Program-made: the position numbers and the translations under genes
In this document: positions 35,041 to 46,565 of the stretch, piece by piece
Numbering within the stretch: position 1 is the first letter of the stretch
Layout: every line of letters starts with the position of its first letter
NCBI RefSeq assembly: GCF_034702125.1
Contig: NC_085866.1
Span: 11,475,954 to 11,539,953 of the forward strand
Direction: 5' to 3'
Source of the DNA: Engraulis encrasicolus
Lineage: Eukaryota; Chordata; Actinopteri; Clupeiformes; Engraulidae
Length of the DNA stretch: 64,000 nt
Notes under the pieces: model-generated
Told to the model about the DNA's origin: nothing
What the model saw: the letters and a program-made list of their open reading frames with translations, nothing else
Databases searched by the model: none

Positions 35041-36115
35041 AAAAAAAAGAACACCTTAAAAAATAAAATTAATCACATTATATTTTGCAGGTACAAAAAT
35101 GTTAAACTTTTCTTTTATGTACAACAGCTTTTTTCATAGTGTGTATAACACCACAGATGCTTACTACACATCTCGAAAAAATGTTTTGGTGTGTCACCTT
35201 AATCTTAAAAAGAAAAATAAAGATTAAAGTGTTTTTTTTTGTTCTGCTCCACTGAATAGTGGTATCCTCCAAAGGCTCTTTTGAAAGCCACCTACATATT
35301 CCACTGAAAAGCAATATCCAATCTCTGTATACGGAAAGATCAGACATCCCTTCTGGTAAGTGATCTCCCTTTCTGAAAAAGTTTTGTTATAATTAACCGA
35401 ATAGCTAGAACTAGCTAGTTTGTCTAACTTTCTTGCCGGCTCGAAGTTGCTGCTAGCTTGCTGCTATCCTTGACATTTCAACCACACTTGCCACTCTCCG
35501 TTGGCAACAGCAACTTGCTTATACTCATGAACGGTCATCCGGGTACTTTGCTCGTAAATGTGCGTTACGCCCCTTTATGGGTGAAAACAAACTGAATGTC
35601 TCATCAACTTACATGCTACATCGGCTTGTCTAAATGAAACAGTCCATGCTTCAGCCACGGCTGTTTGGCTCTATTATTTGAACAGCCGGCACCAGAACAC
35701 GTTTTCGGCATTTTGAGCGTGAACAACGCCTACAGGTCCGTATCTTTCGTTTATTAAACCCCATTATCACCAATTGACTTGCATGGGTTGTTTTCCCCCA
35801 CACATGGACATGGAAAACGTCACGCTGTTCATGAGTATTATATCGCTTCTCACCAGCGACCACACCCCCGGGCGATATTCTGCGCTGCCACCCTACTGCT
35901 CACACGAGCTCCAACAACAACTAGACTGGAGATTTTCTTGGGATGAGCGTCGGCGGGCAAAAACGGTAAAAATTGGCCATTTGGCGTTTTTTAAGCCGTT
36001 TTGGGCCCATAGAAGTCAATGTAATTTGTTGAATTTGGGCGGAATTTAGCGCATTTTGGCGGTTTTTGAGAACCTTTTGGGCGGGATTCGGTCAGACACA
36101 TCTGGCAACACTGGG
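35041..36115. other. No gene recognised
   Basis: AT-rich then mixed DNA. Short frames at 35651-35863 and 35774-36049 are unassigned. Confidence 0.4.
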
Positions 36116-36119
36116 AATC

Positions 36120-36262
36120 ATTAGACTTGCCTTTCCCCTGGCCGGAACACCAGGCAATGTCGCTGCAGCATTCATCACAACTGAAATTTGGCCTTTCGAC
36201 AGCCTGAAATTCAGTGACACCGACTTTGCTCGATCCATGGTCACAGACTGGCCAGCTCCTAC
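36120..36262 (+). pseudogene. Pogo/Tigger transposase C-terminal fragment
   Basis: The plus frame gives GTPGNVAAAFITTEIWPFDS then KFSDTDFARSMVTDWPAP. That is the end of the DDE domain in pogo-type transposases (xxNxxxGFxxTGIWPFNxxxFxDxDFxPS...). It is too short to be functional and is not in register with the copy at 25.3 kb. Confidence 0.55.
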
Positions 36263-36455
36263 AGTGCCACTGGATCCATCCACTCCTCCCTCCACAGCGT
36301 CTGCCAGTCTGTCCTGCCCACATCATATAGAACACTAGACTGAGCATTGGCTACTCGAACGCCGGCGAATACCGCCGCCATCTTGGAAAGGTGAACGTCA
36401 AGCAGTGTCAAGTTCACGACAACGTTTGTGCAGAGGGGTCTCTAGTCAAGTCACG

Positions 36456-36535
36456 ATGCCGGGCTGGTGTTCAGCTTACTCCTGCTCGAATGACCATACG
36501 AAGGAGAACAGAGGTTGTGGGATAACTTTTCACAA
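36456..36535 (+). CDS. THAP-domain first exon (orphan)
   Basis: ATG 36456 starts MPGWCSAYSCSNDHTKENRG-CGITFHK, ending in a splice donor AA|GTAAG at 36536 (phase 2). The C-x4-C start and the ITFHK end at an intron are exactly how THAP zinc-finger genes begin. The expected FP-containing second exon was not found nearby. A weak candidate after CTATAG near 36648 (DKWLEIKETK) soon meets a stop. It could be the first exon of a THAP transposase or host gene whose rest was replaced by the inverted-repeat element that follows. Confidence 0.55.
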
Positions 36536-37552
36536 GTAAGATTTAACATTATTGTATGAACACTATGTGACCACATCGTAAATGAATGGCCGAAAATGAA
36601 TGACCGATCAGCTAACAGATGACAGCTCTGCCTCAACATCCTATAGGATAAATGGCTTGAAATTAAGGAAACGAAAACATGACATACTTGAACAAAGTTT
36701 GAAATAAAGGTAAACAATTAAAAACCTGTACAGCATTTTATGAACTTCATCCTAGGCAAACGGTAGACTACTGATTCGATGCAATATGGATGTCATCGAA
36801 ACACTTTTCTCTCGAACACTAATCCCAATAGACTTTCACTTTACAGATAGTCTAGTCGTGATTTCATGAACCCAGAAATGTTGAGTACCCTAAAGTTTTA
36901 TTGCAGAAATGTCATCTATAGGTCAAATGAAGGGGATTTAGCTTGGTTGCCCAAAGTTGCACTTTGGGCAATTTGCATAATTAGCATAAATATATCGTTA
37001 AGGTTAAGACTACTGTAGGTGAATAGGCAAAAAAAACTTAAATCATAGATATCACCTTGAAACTTTCTCAGTTGATTACTGGTGATAAGAGAAGAAAAAA
37101 TGTATTGGATGTTTTCTGTATTTTGATGTTTAGATATGCAAATGAGGGCATGAATAATCAATTATGCCCTATTTGCATACACACAAAATCAGCTTTGCAT
37201 GGTAAAACCAGACTCAAAATTATTTTTCTGTGGGTAAAATATGTATATTTCAGGGTTGAGTTAGTGAAAACCCTCTGAGGAACCTGGTCAAGAATATGTT
37301 TTGACCTGGAGAGATTAAGGAATTGCCCGATACAATAAATATATACAGTATTACATAGGCCTACTGCATAATATGTACACATCATGCAGGCATGCAGTGT
37401 AGAATGACTATACAAGAGTAATTATTTTTACTGGTTTGAGGAAGGGCTTTAAGGTCTGAAATATCACATATGGTAGCAGAACGTTTTGGAGTAAAATCTG
37501 ATTGTAGCACACTTTCACTGCCTACTACCTACTACTACTAAGATACAGAATA

Positions 37553-38720
37553 ACTACATTTTATTACCAAAAGTATACGCTCACCCATCCAAATGATCAG
37601 AGTCTGGTGTCCTATTCACTTAGCCTGGCCTGTATGAAATCAAGCCTGTATGAAATCAAGCACTCAGGCATGCAGACATTTGTGAAAGAATGGGCTGCTC
37701 TCCGGAGCTCAGTGAATTCATGCGTGAATTCTATTCTCATAGAATGCCACCTGTGCTACAAATTCAGTTGTGAAATTTTCTAATTTCTAAATATTCTACA
37801 GTCAGCTATCAGCTATCAGCTATCAGAAAATGGACACTGGGCAACTCAGCCATACTGAAGTGGTAAGCCACATAAACTGACGGAGAAGGACATAAAAAAA
37901 GATGTCACCGACATTCTGTACAGTCAATTGCTACAGAGCCCCAAATTTCATGTGATCTTCAGATTTGTCCAAATACAGTGTGCAGAGTGCTTCATGGAAT
38001 GGGTTTCCATGGCCAAAAAGCTACTCCCAAGTCATGTATCACCAAGTGCTAAGCGAAGCCCCAGATTCGATAGTGTAAAGCACACTGCCACTGGAGATTA
38101 TTGTAGACTTCAGGAGGCCTTTGGAGTGATGCATCAGGCATCTGGAAATCTGATGGACAAGTCTGAGTTTTGGAGGATGCCAGGAGAAGGGTACATTTTG
38201 GACTGCCAAGTGAAACTTGGTGCATGCGAAATGATGATGTGGGGTTGTTTTCTGGAGCTGGCCTTGGCCCCATTGTTCCAGTGAGATGGACTTTGAATGC
38301 TTCAGGATACCAAAACAGTTTGGGACAATTCCATGCTCCCAACCTTGAAGGAACAGTTTGGAGCAGGCCCCTTCCTCTTACAACATGACTATGTAGTGTA
38401 CCTTGTTTGTGCATTGGTGCACTGCAAACAGACATGGATGACAGAGTATGGTGTGGATAAACTTGACTGGCACAGAGCACCGAGTCCTAACCTGGGGTCC
38501 GTTTCTCGAAAGCGTCTTTGCTATCGTCGTTAGCAAAGTCCGTCGTACGAGCGACTCAACTGCATCTTGACAGCGACGCTCACCACTAAATCCAAGGGAA
38601 TGGTGTTACGTCTTAAGACGGTCTTACAGTAAGACGGTTAGCAACGACAATAAGCGAGAAACTGACCCCTGAGCCTAATAGAACACGTTTGGTATGAATT
38701 ACTCCATTAATTATTGTATA
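37553..38720 (+). pseudogene. Tc1-type transposon relic
   Basis: The 5' end reads CAAAAGTATACGCTCACCCA, a common fish Tc1 terminus. The decayed coding region then runs on plus in several frames: GMGFPWP-like DNA at 38000; a catalytic-region remnant, MMMWGCFLELALAP or DDVGLFSGAGLGPIVP; then NASGYQ, TLKEQFGAGPFLLQHD and MTEYGVDKLDW. At NPIEHxW the frame is split by a MITE (38495-38668), and coding similarity stops at about 38710. No 3' terminal repeat was found. Confidence 0.8.
38492..38671. mobile_element. 174-bp MITE inside Tc1 relic
   Basis: The element 38495-38668 opens GGGTCCGTTTCTCGAAAGCG and closes CGAGAAACTGACCC. CTG flanks it on both sides (38492-38494, 38669-38671). Removing the element and one CTG restores a continuous Tc1-like CCTAACCTGAGCCTAATAGA, which proves insertion and fixes a 3-bp target duplication. 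Confidence 0.82.
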
Positions 38721-39590
38721 CCATTGTGTAAGCACGCGCACACATGTAAACACATTTAGAACAACCACATAGCCTTCACCATCTCCATATTTTGTTTTGA
38801 CGCTCTCTTCAGTCTCATTATCTTCTTGGTATTCATCCTTATGAACTGTGTGTGGTTTATTTTTGTTGTTTAGTAAGATAATGTCCCCCCAAAACTTTTT
38901 AAATGGTATGGTGAGGGATGCAAATTCTTGAATAATGCCATCATGATTAATTGATTAACATTTAACTGATTGTATAATGTTTGTATATGTAGCTCTTTTG
39001 CATTTGTTCACTGTACGTATGTACATACATATATGCAGCGGTTAAGCATGAAACACCTAATTCATCCATTTACGGTACATGTCAAACTGCTTCCTGACCA
39101 GGGTCCTCAAAAGGATTTCACTAACTCAACCCTCAAATATACATATTTTACCCACAGAAAAATAATTTTGAGTCTGGTTTTACCATGCAAAGCTGATTTC
39201 CTCTGTATGCAAATTAGGGCATAATTGATGATTCATGCCCTCATTTGCATATCTAAACATCAAAATACAGAAAACTTCCAATACATTTTTTTCTTCTCTT
39301 ATCACCAGTAATCAACTGAGAAAGTTTCAAGGTGATATCTATGATTTAAGTTTTTTTGCCTATTCACCTACAGTAGTCTTAACCTTAACGATATATTTAT
39401 GTTAATTATGCAAATTGCCCAAAGTGCAACTTTGGGCAACCAAGCTAAATCCCCTTCATTTGACCTATAGATGACATTTCTGCAATAAAACTTTAGGGTA
39501 CTCAACATTTCTGGGTTCAGTATAGGGGCCTATGGGGATCACGACTAGACTAAGAGGTCTGATTTCTGATTAACCAAATTTCACATCAAA

Positions 39591-39658
39591 ATGGCATATT
39601 CCTCCCAAGGGAAGATGATGGTGGAAATGGCATTGAAACAGAAATGTGACGATGCAAG
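39591..39658 (+). CDS. Orphan first exon, shared with 61175
   Basis: ATG 39591 starts MAYSSQGKMMVEMALKQKCD-DA and ends AG|GTGAGA. The exon at 61175-61238 encodes a very similar start (MAFSRGKMMMEMALKRKYQD-E) and also ends at a donor. Conservation of protein sequence and donor at two places suggests a real coding exon of a repeated gene or transposon. The downstream exons were not found. Product unknown. Confidence 0.4.
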
Positions 39659-39659
39659 G

Positions 39660-40265
39660 TGAGAATGTAAAATGAGAAAAAAAAAAACAATGTGTGTGAT
39701 TTACTTCAGGTTTTGTGAAATTCCGATCGGACGACAGCTAGCTAGTTAGCAATGCGAACTCGGGATGAACTCAAGACACAAAAATATAGCCAACAGGTGC
39801 AATACCACTTAATACAGTGCCAACAGTAAGACAACAATTAAGTCAAAACCTGGATATGACTAACTTGTATGAGAACAAGTTAGTGACAAGTGTTCACTAC
39901 AACCATCTTATCTGACAGCCCACTCACTGACACAGTAAATGCCACCGTTGTTAATAGTGCAAGCAATGGGTGAAAAAATCGCTCACAAGGCATCTGTACC
40001 CTGAGCCTTTGTATTAAAATCATTGTAGCAATGCTGAAAAAGGCTACATATTACAAATATGCACCCTTTTCCTCACAGTAGCAACCAGCATCAATGAAAA
40101 CAGGTTCCGAGCAATTGTATGTATTGTATTGTGATCTGAATATTGACCGTGTGTCCTAAAATCACTACATGAATCCTTCAAGAGGTTATACATTAGCAAC
40201 ATGTGCAACAATGGCCCCTTTGATGTCATTTTTTTCCATTGAAGTCATAGCAATTGTGTGAAAAA
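39660..40265. other. No gene recognised
   Basis: AT-rich DNA between the orphan exon and the palindromic Tc1 derivative. Confidence 0.4.
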
Positions 40266-40906
40266 TACAGGGGTTGTACAAAATAATGGAAATACCTGTC
40301 ATTTTAGAGTGGGACGTTTCATGGCACAAGTGGACCAGCCTGTTACCAATCTTCATTAACTGCACATTGCACCAGTAAGGTTAAGTGTGAAGATTCAATT
40401 AGCAGGGTAAGAGCACAGTTTTGCTCAAAATCTTGCTGTGCACACAACATTATGGGTGACATATGCACACAACATTATGGGTGACATATCAGAGTTAAAG
40501 GAGAAATTCTTGGTGCGCGTGTGACGGCAAGTCTTGATGACGTATCAAGAGCCACAGCATCCAAGGTAATGTCTGCATACCACCAAGAAGGATGATCTAG
40601 GATGATCTTCATCCAAAGTGAATAACTGGATGCAAGAGTAAGCTGTCTGAACTCTCTGAAAGGGATGTTTCGGTGCTGACCCAGACTGTATCCAAAAAAA
40701 GAGTTTCTCCTTTTTGAACTCTGATATGTCACCCATTGTGTTGTGTGCATTGCAAAATGTGGAGCAAAACTGTTGAATCTCCACACTTCACCTTACTGGT
40801 GCAATGTGCAGTTAATGAAGATTGGCCAACAGGCTGGTCCACTTGAGCCATGAAACTTCCCACTGTAAAGCGACAGGTGTTTCCATTATTTTGTCCAAGC
40901 CCTGTA
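40266..40906. mobile_element. Palindromic Tc1/mariner-type derivative
   Basis: The element 40268-40904 opens CAGGGGTTGTACAAAATAAT and closes ATTATTTTGTCCAAGCCCTG. TA flanks both sides. The halves are inverted copies of one 5' region. The left half on plus holds GEILGARVTASLDDVSRATA, the helix-turn-helix of a Tc1-type transposase. The right half on minus starts MGDISEFKKEKLF and ends in inverted DNA matching that helix-turn-helix. A direct duplication of CACACAACATTATGGGTGAC lies at about 40440-40485. It has no DDE core, so it is non-autonomous. Confidence 0.8.
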
Positions 40907-41464
40907 CAATATACACTTCTATTCACTTTTTGAAGACACAAGACAATGAACACAGTTAGGGCAGTGCTGTGTTGTTAATTGTAGCCTAAGTGATTATTGA
41001 CATGTCCTGGTAGCCTTTTATTAATCACCATATAAGTACAGTGAGTTGGGTGCTACAATATTAAGATACAAACTGGTATCCAAAAAGTTGGGACACTTGG
41101 TATTTTGTAAATTAAAACCATACAAAAGATGGAGAGCTGTGCAAAGAGAGGAAAGCTGAAATGAAAGCAAACCAAGTTGGTTCCTCTACATCAGGAGAGT
41201 TTTGACCATGGGGTGGCCAGGTTGGGGCCCATTGAAATCTTGCTACTTGTAAATATAACAAGTTCATATTCTGGTTCTGGGCATCCTGTGTGGTGTCCAG
41301 TTGAAAACAATGGCATTAGAATAGAATATAATAGAATAGACAATAAAAGAAAGCCTTAATTGATATTATACAAAGTATACTGAGATTTGAGCTTCCCTAC
41401 ATGCACAGTCCAGTACGTGTAAGTTCAGTGTAGTGACAGCTTTGGGGAAAATATTAATTTCAAA
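40907..41464. other. No gene recognised
   Basis: AT-rich DNA. An (AGAATA)-like patch occurs at about 41318-41345. Confidence 0.4.
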
Positions 41465-42600
41465 CTAGATTGCATTTCCTCACAGAAAATGCTGGAGTAT
41501 GCTTGCCCGTCTTGCATTCGTTGCCCTTCATGCATGCCTTGCCCTTCATGCATATGCTGCCCTTCATGCATGCCGACATACAGTTAACCATCTAGATTAC
41601 GCTAACTTCCTGTTTGGTATGCAGCATATTGGCAAAACACATTTTCATTAACTGTAGCGCCCCCCAGTGGCCGTTTTGCACCAAATTTGGTAGGTACCCC
41701 CTGGGTGTACTGGGGATCATGTGTGAGAAATTTTGTTAAAATATGTCAAGGTATTGCTGAGATATGAGCTAGCTTCCTGTTTGGACGGTGCGTTTGTCTT
41801 TGTTATCAAATTTGATTGGCTGCTGTGCGCCGATGCTTTCAGCTATTGGTCTGCAAATTTCAGCATAGGAGCAGAATAGTCCAATGGTGGTCTGATAAAA
41901 TTTGTGGGCGGAGCTTCATTTTTATTGATTTTTGAATATGTCAAAATGGCGGGAAATTCATGATGGTAAATATGACATCATAGTATGCGTTGGATTCGGC
42001 TTGACCCAAAGACTTCAGCGATACCAATCGTTTGATGAATTGAGGTCAATACAGGCTAATATCGTCAAAAACACATTTTTGCTTATTGTAGCGCCCCCTA
42101 GTGGCATATTTAGACAAAAGTTATTATCCTCCCTCTGGGGATAGTCTTGATGATGTATATAAAGTTGGGTTCTGATACAAGTAGCCGTTGCCGAGATATG
42201 AGTTCACTTCCTGTTTGGCGTCTTCGCCGCCAACTTTGATTGGCTTCTGTTTGAAGACGGTTTGATTTATCGTTCCAGGAAAAATTGTGGGCGGGTTGTC
42301 CTTTTTAGTGATTTTTACAAAATTTAAAATGGCGGGGAAATTATCCTGGCGGAAAATGACATCATAGGGTGCAATGGATTCGGCTTGGTCCAAGGATTCC
42401 AGGGATACCAAGTTTTCGAAATTACGACCAACGGTTCAAAAGTTACAGCATGTTACAATTTCAAACTTTGACCTGCTGGTGGCGCTACAGAGCTTGAGGT
42501 ACCCCTGTGAAAAATACAAAACCTGGTCGTCTTATCGAGCCGAACGAATGGTTCGTAGACGGAAGATGAAAATTAAGGCTAGAGATCCATTATAGCGTTA
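41465..42600. repeat. Unclassified dispersed repeat, copy A
   Basis: Opens TAGATTGCATTTCCTCACAG, with four TGCCCTTCATGCAT-type words (41505-41575). It then alternates between blocks holding GCGCCCCCTAGTGGC and blocks holding GAGATATGAG...CACTTCCTGTTTGGC. It ends after GGTGGCGCTACAGAGCTTGA. No long frame. Two other copies follow (B, C). It is probably an unclassified teleost repeat family. Confidence 0.7.
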
Positions 42601-43220
42601 CGTTATTGCAGTTCGACGTACTGGTTGCCCCAGTGTCGACGCACTGCTACTACAGCTTGCGTAGCCCGGGAGTTATATACAGGAAGTATATCAATCTACA
42701 TTTCTAGCCGTTTTTATCCATATAGCAAACCAACTGCCCCTAAATTACAGTTCAAAATGCTCTTACCGAACTCGGCACATGTGTTTTTTTCACACACAGC
42801 TTGGCCTTGTGTTGTTATGCTTATGGTCGAAATCGAACATAATCATTTGAACCCAGGCATCATAAGCACGTGCAACATGCATGCTTGTAGTCTATATTTT
42901 GTACATCAAAAAGTTCGACAGATGTCAAAAATCTACTTTTACCGAGGGAAATGCACCTTCGTGATGACCACAGGTATCATGGGACATCTTCATGTAATCA
43001 ACAGTCATTGGGTAACGCAGTCCGTCAGCCGCTGCTAATTTGCATAACTTTCAGGAGAGCTCAACTTTTTGACGTGCCACCGGACCCACGCTCGCCGTGC
43101 CGGAATCCCAACATGCATTGCGAGTCCGGTAACGACGATATGCCGCATTTCATTGAAAATGAATTGAATGCGTTGGTACGGCTTGCGTCAAACTGACAAA
43201 TGGATGGGCACCGTAAGAAC
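42601..43220. other. Spacer between repeat copies, no gene recognised
   Basis: Mixed DNA. A frame at 42625-43038 has no recognisable domain. Confidence 0.4.
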
Positions 43221-43965
43221 TAGATTGCATTTCCTCACAGAAAATGCTGGAGTATGCTTGCCCGTCTTGCATTCGTTGCCCTTCATGCATGCTTTGCCTT
43301 TCATGCATTCATTGCCCTTCATGCATAACCTGCCTTTCATGCATACACAACATACAGTTAACCATCTAGATATGAGCTAACTTCCTGTTTGGTATGTACC
43401 ATATTGGTAAAAAACACATTTTCACTAACTGTAGTGCCCCCCAGTGGCTGTATTGCACTGAATTCGGTACCCTCTGGGTGTACTGGAGATCATGTTTGAG
43501 AAATTTCGTTAAGATCCGTCAAGGCGTTGCTGAGATATGAGCTAACTTCCTGTTTGGACATTGTGTTTTTCTTTTTTGTCAATTTTGATTGGCTGCTGTG
43601 TGCCGATGCTTTCAGCTATTGCCCTGTAAATTTTAGCATAGATGCAGAATAGTCCAATGGTGGTCTGATAAAAATTGTAGGACAAGCAGACAAACATTGT
43701 GGTCGGAGCATCCTTTTTATTGATTTTTGAATATTTCATAATGGCGGGAAAATCATGATGGTAAATATGACATCATGGTTTGATACATTGAGGTCAATAC
43801 CAGCCAATATGGGCAAAAACACATTTTAGCGCCCCCTAGTGGCGCATTTGCACGAAAGTCGAGACGTGTCCTCTGGAGATAGTGCTGATGATGGATATAA
43901 AATTGGGTTCTGATACAAGTAGCCGTTGCTGAGATATGAACTCACTTCCTGTTTGGCGACTTCAA
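43221..43965. repeat. Unclassified dispersed repeat, copy B
   Basis: Same opening, TAGATTGCATTTCCTCACAG, same CTTCATGCAT array (43262-43345) and same order of blocks as copy A, in the same orientation. It is shortened and breaks off after CACTTCCTGTTTGGCGACTT. The 44.0-44.43 kb stretch after it is unrelated DNA with no gene. Confidence 0.7.
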
Positions 43966-44439
43966 TTTGAGCTATGTTACAAACGGTAACATAGAAGGAC
44001 ACAAAACAACGGAAAAGGGTCTCGTTTATGTTTAATTACTCAAAAATGTCTAGGGGTACATGATTCAAATGTTATGCAATAAACAAAAGAGGAGCCGCGC
44101 TCCAGGTTATCAAACACAAAAATGGTCAAAGCCGTAAAGGCACGAAGTTCCATAACAAAAAAAGCAAGCCAAAAGGGCAGTATCAAAAACAGGATGGCGA
44201 GATGCCAACAGCAGGTTGGTTGCAGACGGGCAAGCAAGTGGAAAGTGGCGAGCCGGAAGTGAGAGGAGAGAAGAGTGGCCGTCAGCCTCCACTTAAATAC
44301 AGCACCGCCCCAAGCCACAGGTGTCACCAATTATCAATGCTGAGATCCTGTTGAGGTTGAGAACACACACATGAGGGGGCGCCAACAAATAAATATTGGG
44401 GGAGACAATATAATACCACTTGGTGGTAACAAGCTAAAA

Positions 44440-45020
44440 GACATTTTCACTAATTGTGGCGCCCCCCAGTGTCCAATTTGCACGAAAATTGGTATGTAGC
44501 CTCTGGCTATAGGTAAGATATTGTGTATCAATTTTCGTTGTGATACAAGTAGGCGTTGCTGAGATATGAGCTCACTTCCTGTTTGTCGTCTTCGCCGCAT
44601 AATTCGATTGGCTCCTGTTCAAAGACGGTTCAATCAGTCGTTCCGCAACTTTCAGGGTAGATGTATCTCAGTCTAAAGATGCCCTGATAAGATACTCGGG
44701 ACAATCGGACAAAATCTGTGGGCGGGGCACCATTTTTATTGATTTTTACAAAATTCAAAATGGCAGGAAAACTATCCTGGCAAAAAATTACGACATAGGG
44801 TGTGTTGGATTCGGCCAGGTCCAATGATTCCAGGGATAACAAGTGTTTGAAAATTGGACCTACGGTTCAATAGTTACCGTTTTCCTGTTGGTGGCGCTAC
44901 AGAGTTTGAGGTACCCCTGTGAAAAATACAAATCCAAGTCCTATTATCGAGCCGAACGTTTCGGTCTTCGAACGGATTTTCTATCTTGAGCGGTTCTTCA
45001 AAACGAATGGATTGTAGACG
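44440..45020. repeat. Unclassified dispersed repeat, copy C
   Basis: Matches the second half of copy A: GGCGCCCCCCAGTGTCC, GAGATATGAGCTCACTTCCT, then GGTGGCGCTACAGAGTTTGA and CGAGCCGAACG. It has the same orientation as A and B. Confidence 0.65.
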
Positions 45021-45887
45021 GAAAAATAAAATAAAAAAAAGGGGAAACGGTACAATAACAATAGCATGCTTGCCGCATGGCAAGCATCAGGGGCGGAGCT
45101 ACAGGGGTGGCTAGGGGAGCAATTGACCCCCCCGAAATCTGATTGGCTACCCCAACTGCCCCCCCAGATGATTGACGGCACCGCAAAAACAGTTGCAGAA
45201 AAAGTCTTTGACTGCGATGTTCCTCCTCTACAGTAGATGGCGCAATGCACATCCTGCCTCACAGCCCCTTTGAAGTCAATGGATGTGTGTAGCAGTAAAC
45301 CGACTGTTGCTGTGTTCCATTATTCACCCTCTGTACTGTGTACCTTGTTTGAGTGCAGTGAAGTACACTTTCTGCCCTCTGCGATTCACGGGGGAGAGTA
45401 CGTTCCGATTCTCGTCTCTGTCTGCTGCACTTCCCGGAAATGTCGTACCGCGAGCTCAGACACCGCCAAAAACCGCGAAAAATAAACATTTTTCTGTCAA
45501 GATGGACGTCATTGTGTGTGTCTTGCTGTTTTGCGTGAATTTTAATTTACAGTGTCTGTGGAGAAAGCGCTGTCGCCGACGCCGTCAGCGTGTACTCCTA
45601 TTATCCCAAGCTGCATTGGTGTGTATAACCATACGAATTTTCATTTAATACATTTCTCGAAAAGTGTAGCCTAGTTTTTAGTCGTGATCAACTTGGGAAG
45701 TAGTTAAAGAATTTAGAAACTATTGGTTTCGAAAAATGCAATCCAGTAGTGTTTGTCAGTAAAAGTGCAACATACTCCAAAAAAATCAGTTTCACTACAA
45801 TATTTATTGTAACATAAGTTAATGGGTCCCATGTCCAGTCTTCATGTAGGCCTACCCAGTGCAGAAGTGCAATAGGGTCACTTATAG
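45021..45887. other. No gene recognised
   Basis: An A-rich patch at 45020-45045 and a GGGGCGGAGCTACAGGGGTG segment at about 45091 resemble a transposon edge. Frames at 45237-45648 have no recognisable product. Confidence 0.4.
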
Positions 45888-46215
45888 CAGTGGTTCTTAA
45901 CCTGGGGTGCGGGCACCCCCTGGGGGTGCGCCAGATATTTCAGGGGGTGCGCAGAATTTTGTTTGTGTTGAGGTTGTGACCACAATTCTGCTAGCGAACA
46001 TTATAATTAGGCCAAATTAAAACATATTTTGGTCCCCATGAAGGCCTGTAGTCATTTAGGTATTGATGAATGTCTCAAGCAAAAATCATTGTAATTAATC
46101 ACTTAAATCTTTTTTAGAGCATATGGACTTGTAGAAGTTTGGGTTGGGGGTGCGCGGCTTGTCTTGGGCACAAGTAAGGGGCGCATTGAGAAAAAAAAAA
46201 GGTTAAGAACCACTG
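45888..46215. mobile_element. hAT-type MITE
   Basis: Opens CAGTGGTTCTTAACCTGGGG and closes AAGGTTAAGAACCACTG. It is rich in GGGGTGCGC. No exact target duplication was found. Confidence 0.8.
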
Positions 46216-46279
46216 GAAATATTAAGTGTGTCTGTTATTGCAATAAAGCTGTTGTTATTATTGCATAACAACAGATTTA

Positions 46280-46404
46280 CAGGGATTAAAGCAAAAAAAA
46301 GTCATCTGACTGAACTTTTTTTACCGGTTAGGCACCCGATCGAGTATCACTCCGTAACCCAACGAAAACCAATGTAGCCAGGCTCTGCCCTCATAACGAA
46401 ACAT
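46280..46404. repeat. 125-bp direct repeat, copy 1
   Basis: Identical base for base to 48591-48715 as read by eye, from CAGGGATTAAAGC to CATAACGAAACAT. The flanking DNA differs at once on the right (ACACCCC here, TTTATGC there). Confidence 0.92.
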
Positions 46405-46425
46405 ACACCCCAGGTAGCAAGCAGA

Positions 46426-46565
46426 CGTTGGGCCAATGTTGGGCCAACGTCAGGAGTAGTGTTGGGCCAACGTTGGGTGCCGCCGTTGGCCCAACGTAAT
46501 TTTGTCCGGTGGGCCAACGTTGGCCCAACCAAAATTTCAATATAGCCTACCAACCTAATGCCAAC
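46426..46565. repeat. TTGGGCCAACG motif cluster
   Basis: At least six copies of ACGTTGGGCCAACG-like words in both orientations, followed by CCAACCTAATGCCAACCC repeats. Each word is palindromic, so the cluster can form many alternative hairpins. Confidence 0.8.

Larger units (their letters stand above)
36848..39552. mobile_element. Large inverted repeat (about 440-bp arms)
   Basis: The left arm 36848-37292 starts TAGTCTAGTCGTGAT, runs through CCAGAAATGTTGAGTACCCT and GCCCAAAGTTGCACTTTGGG, and ends GAACCTGGTCAAG. It returns in inverse orientation at 39091-39552, ending ATCACGACTAGACTA. Identity looks well above 90%, with one insertion in the right arm (CCCCATAGGCCCCTATACT). The 1.8-kb centre holds a Tc1 relic and a MITE. 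The class is unknown: a DNA transposon with long terminal inverted repeats, or an inverted duplication. Confidence 0.82.

Noticed and set aside
38049..38480. 143-residue minus frame
   Set aside because: Antisense of the Tc1 relic. The plus strand carries the recognisable transposase motifs.
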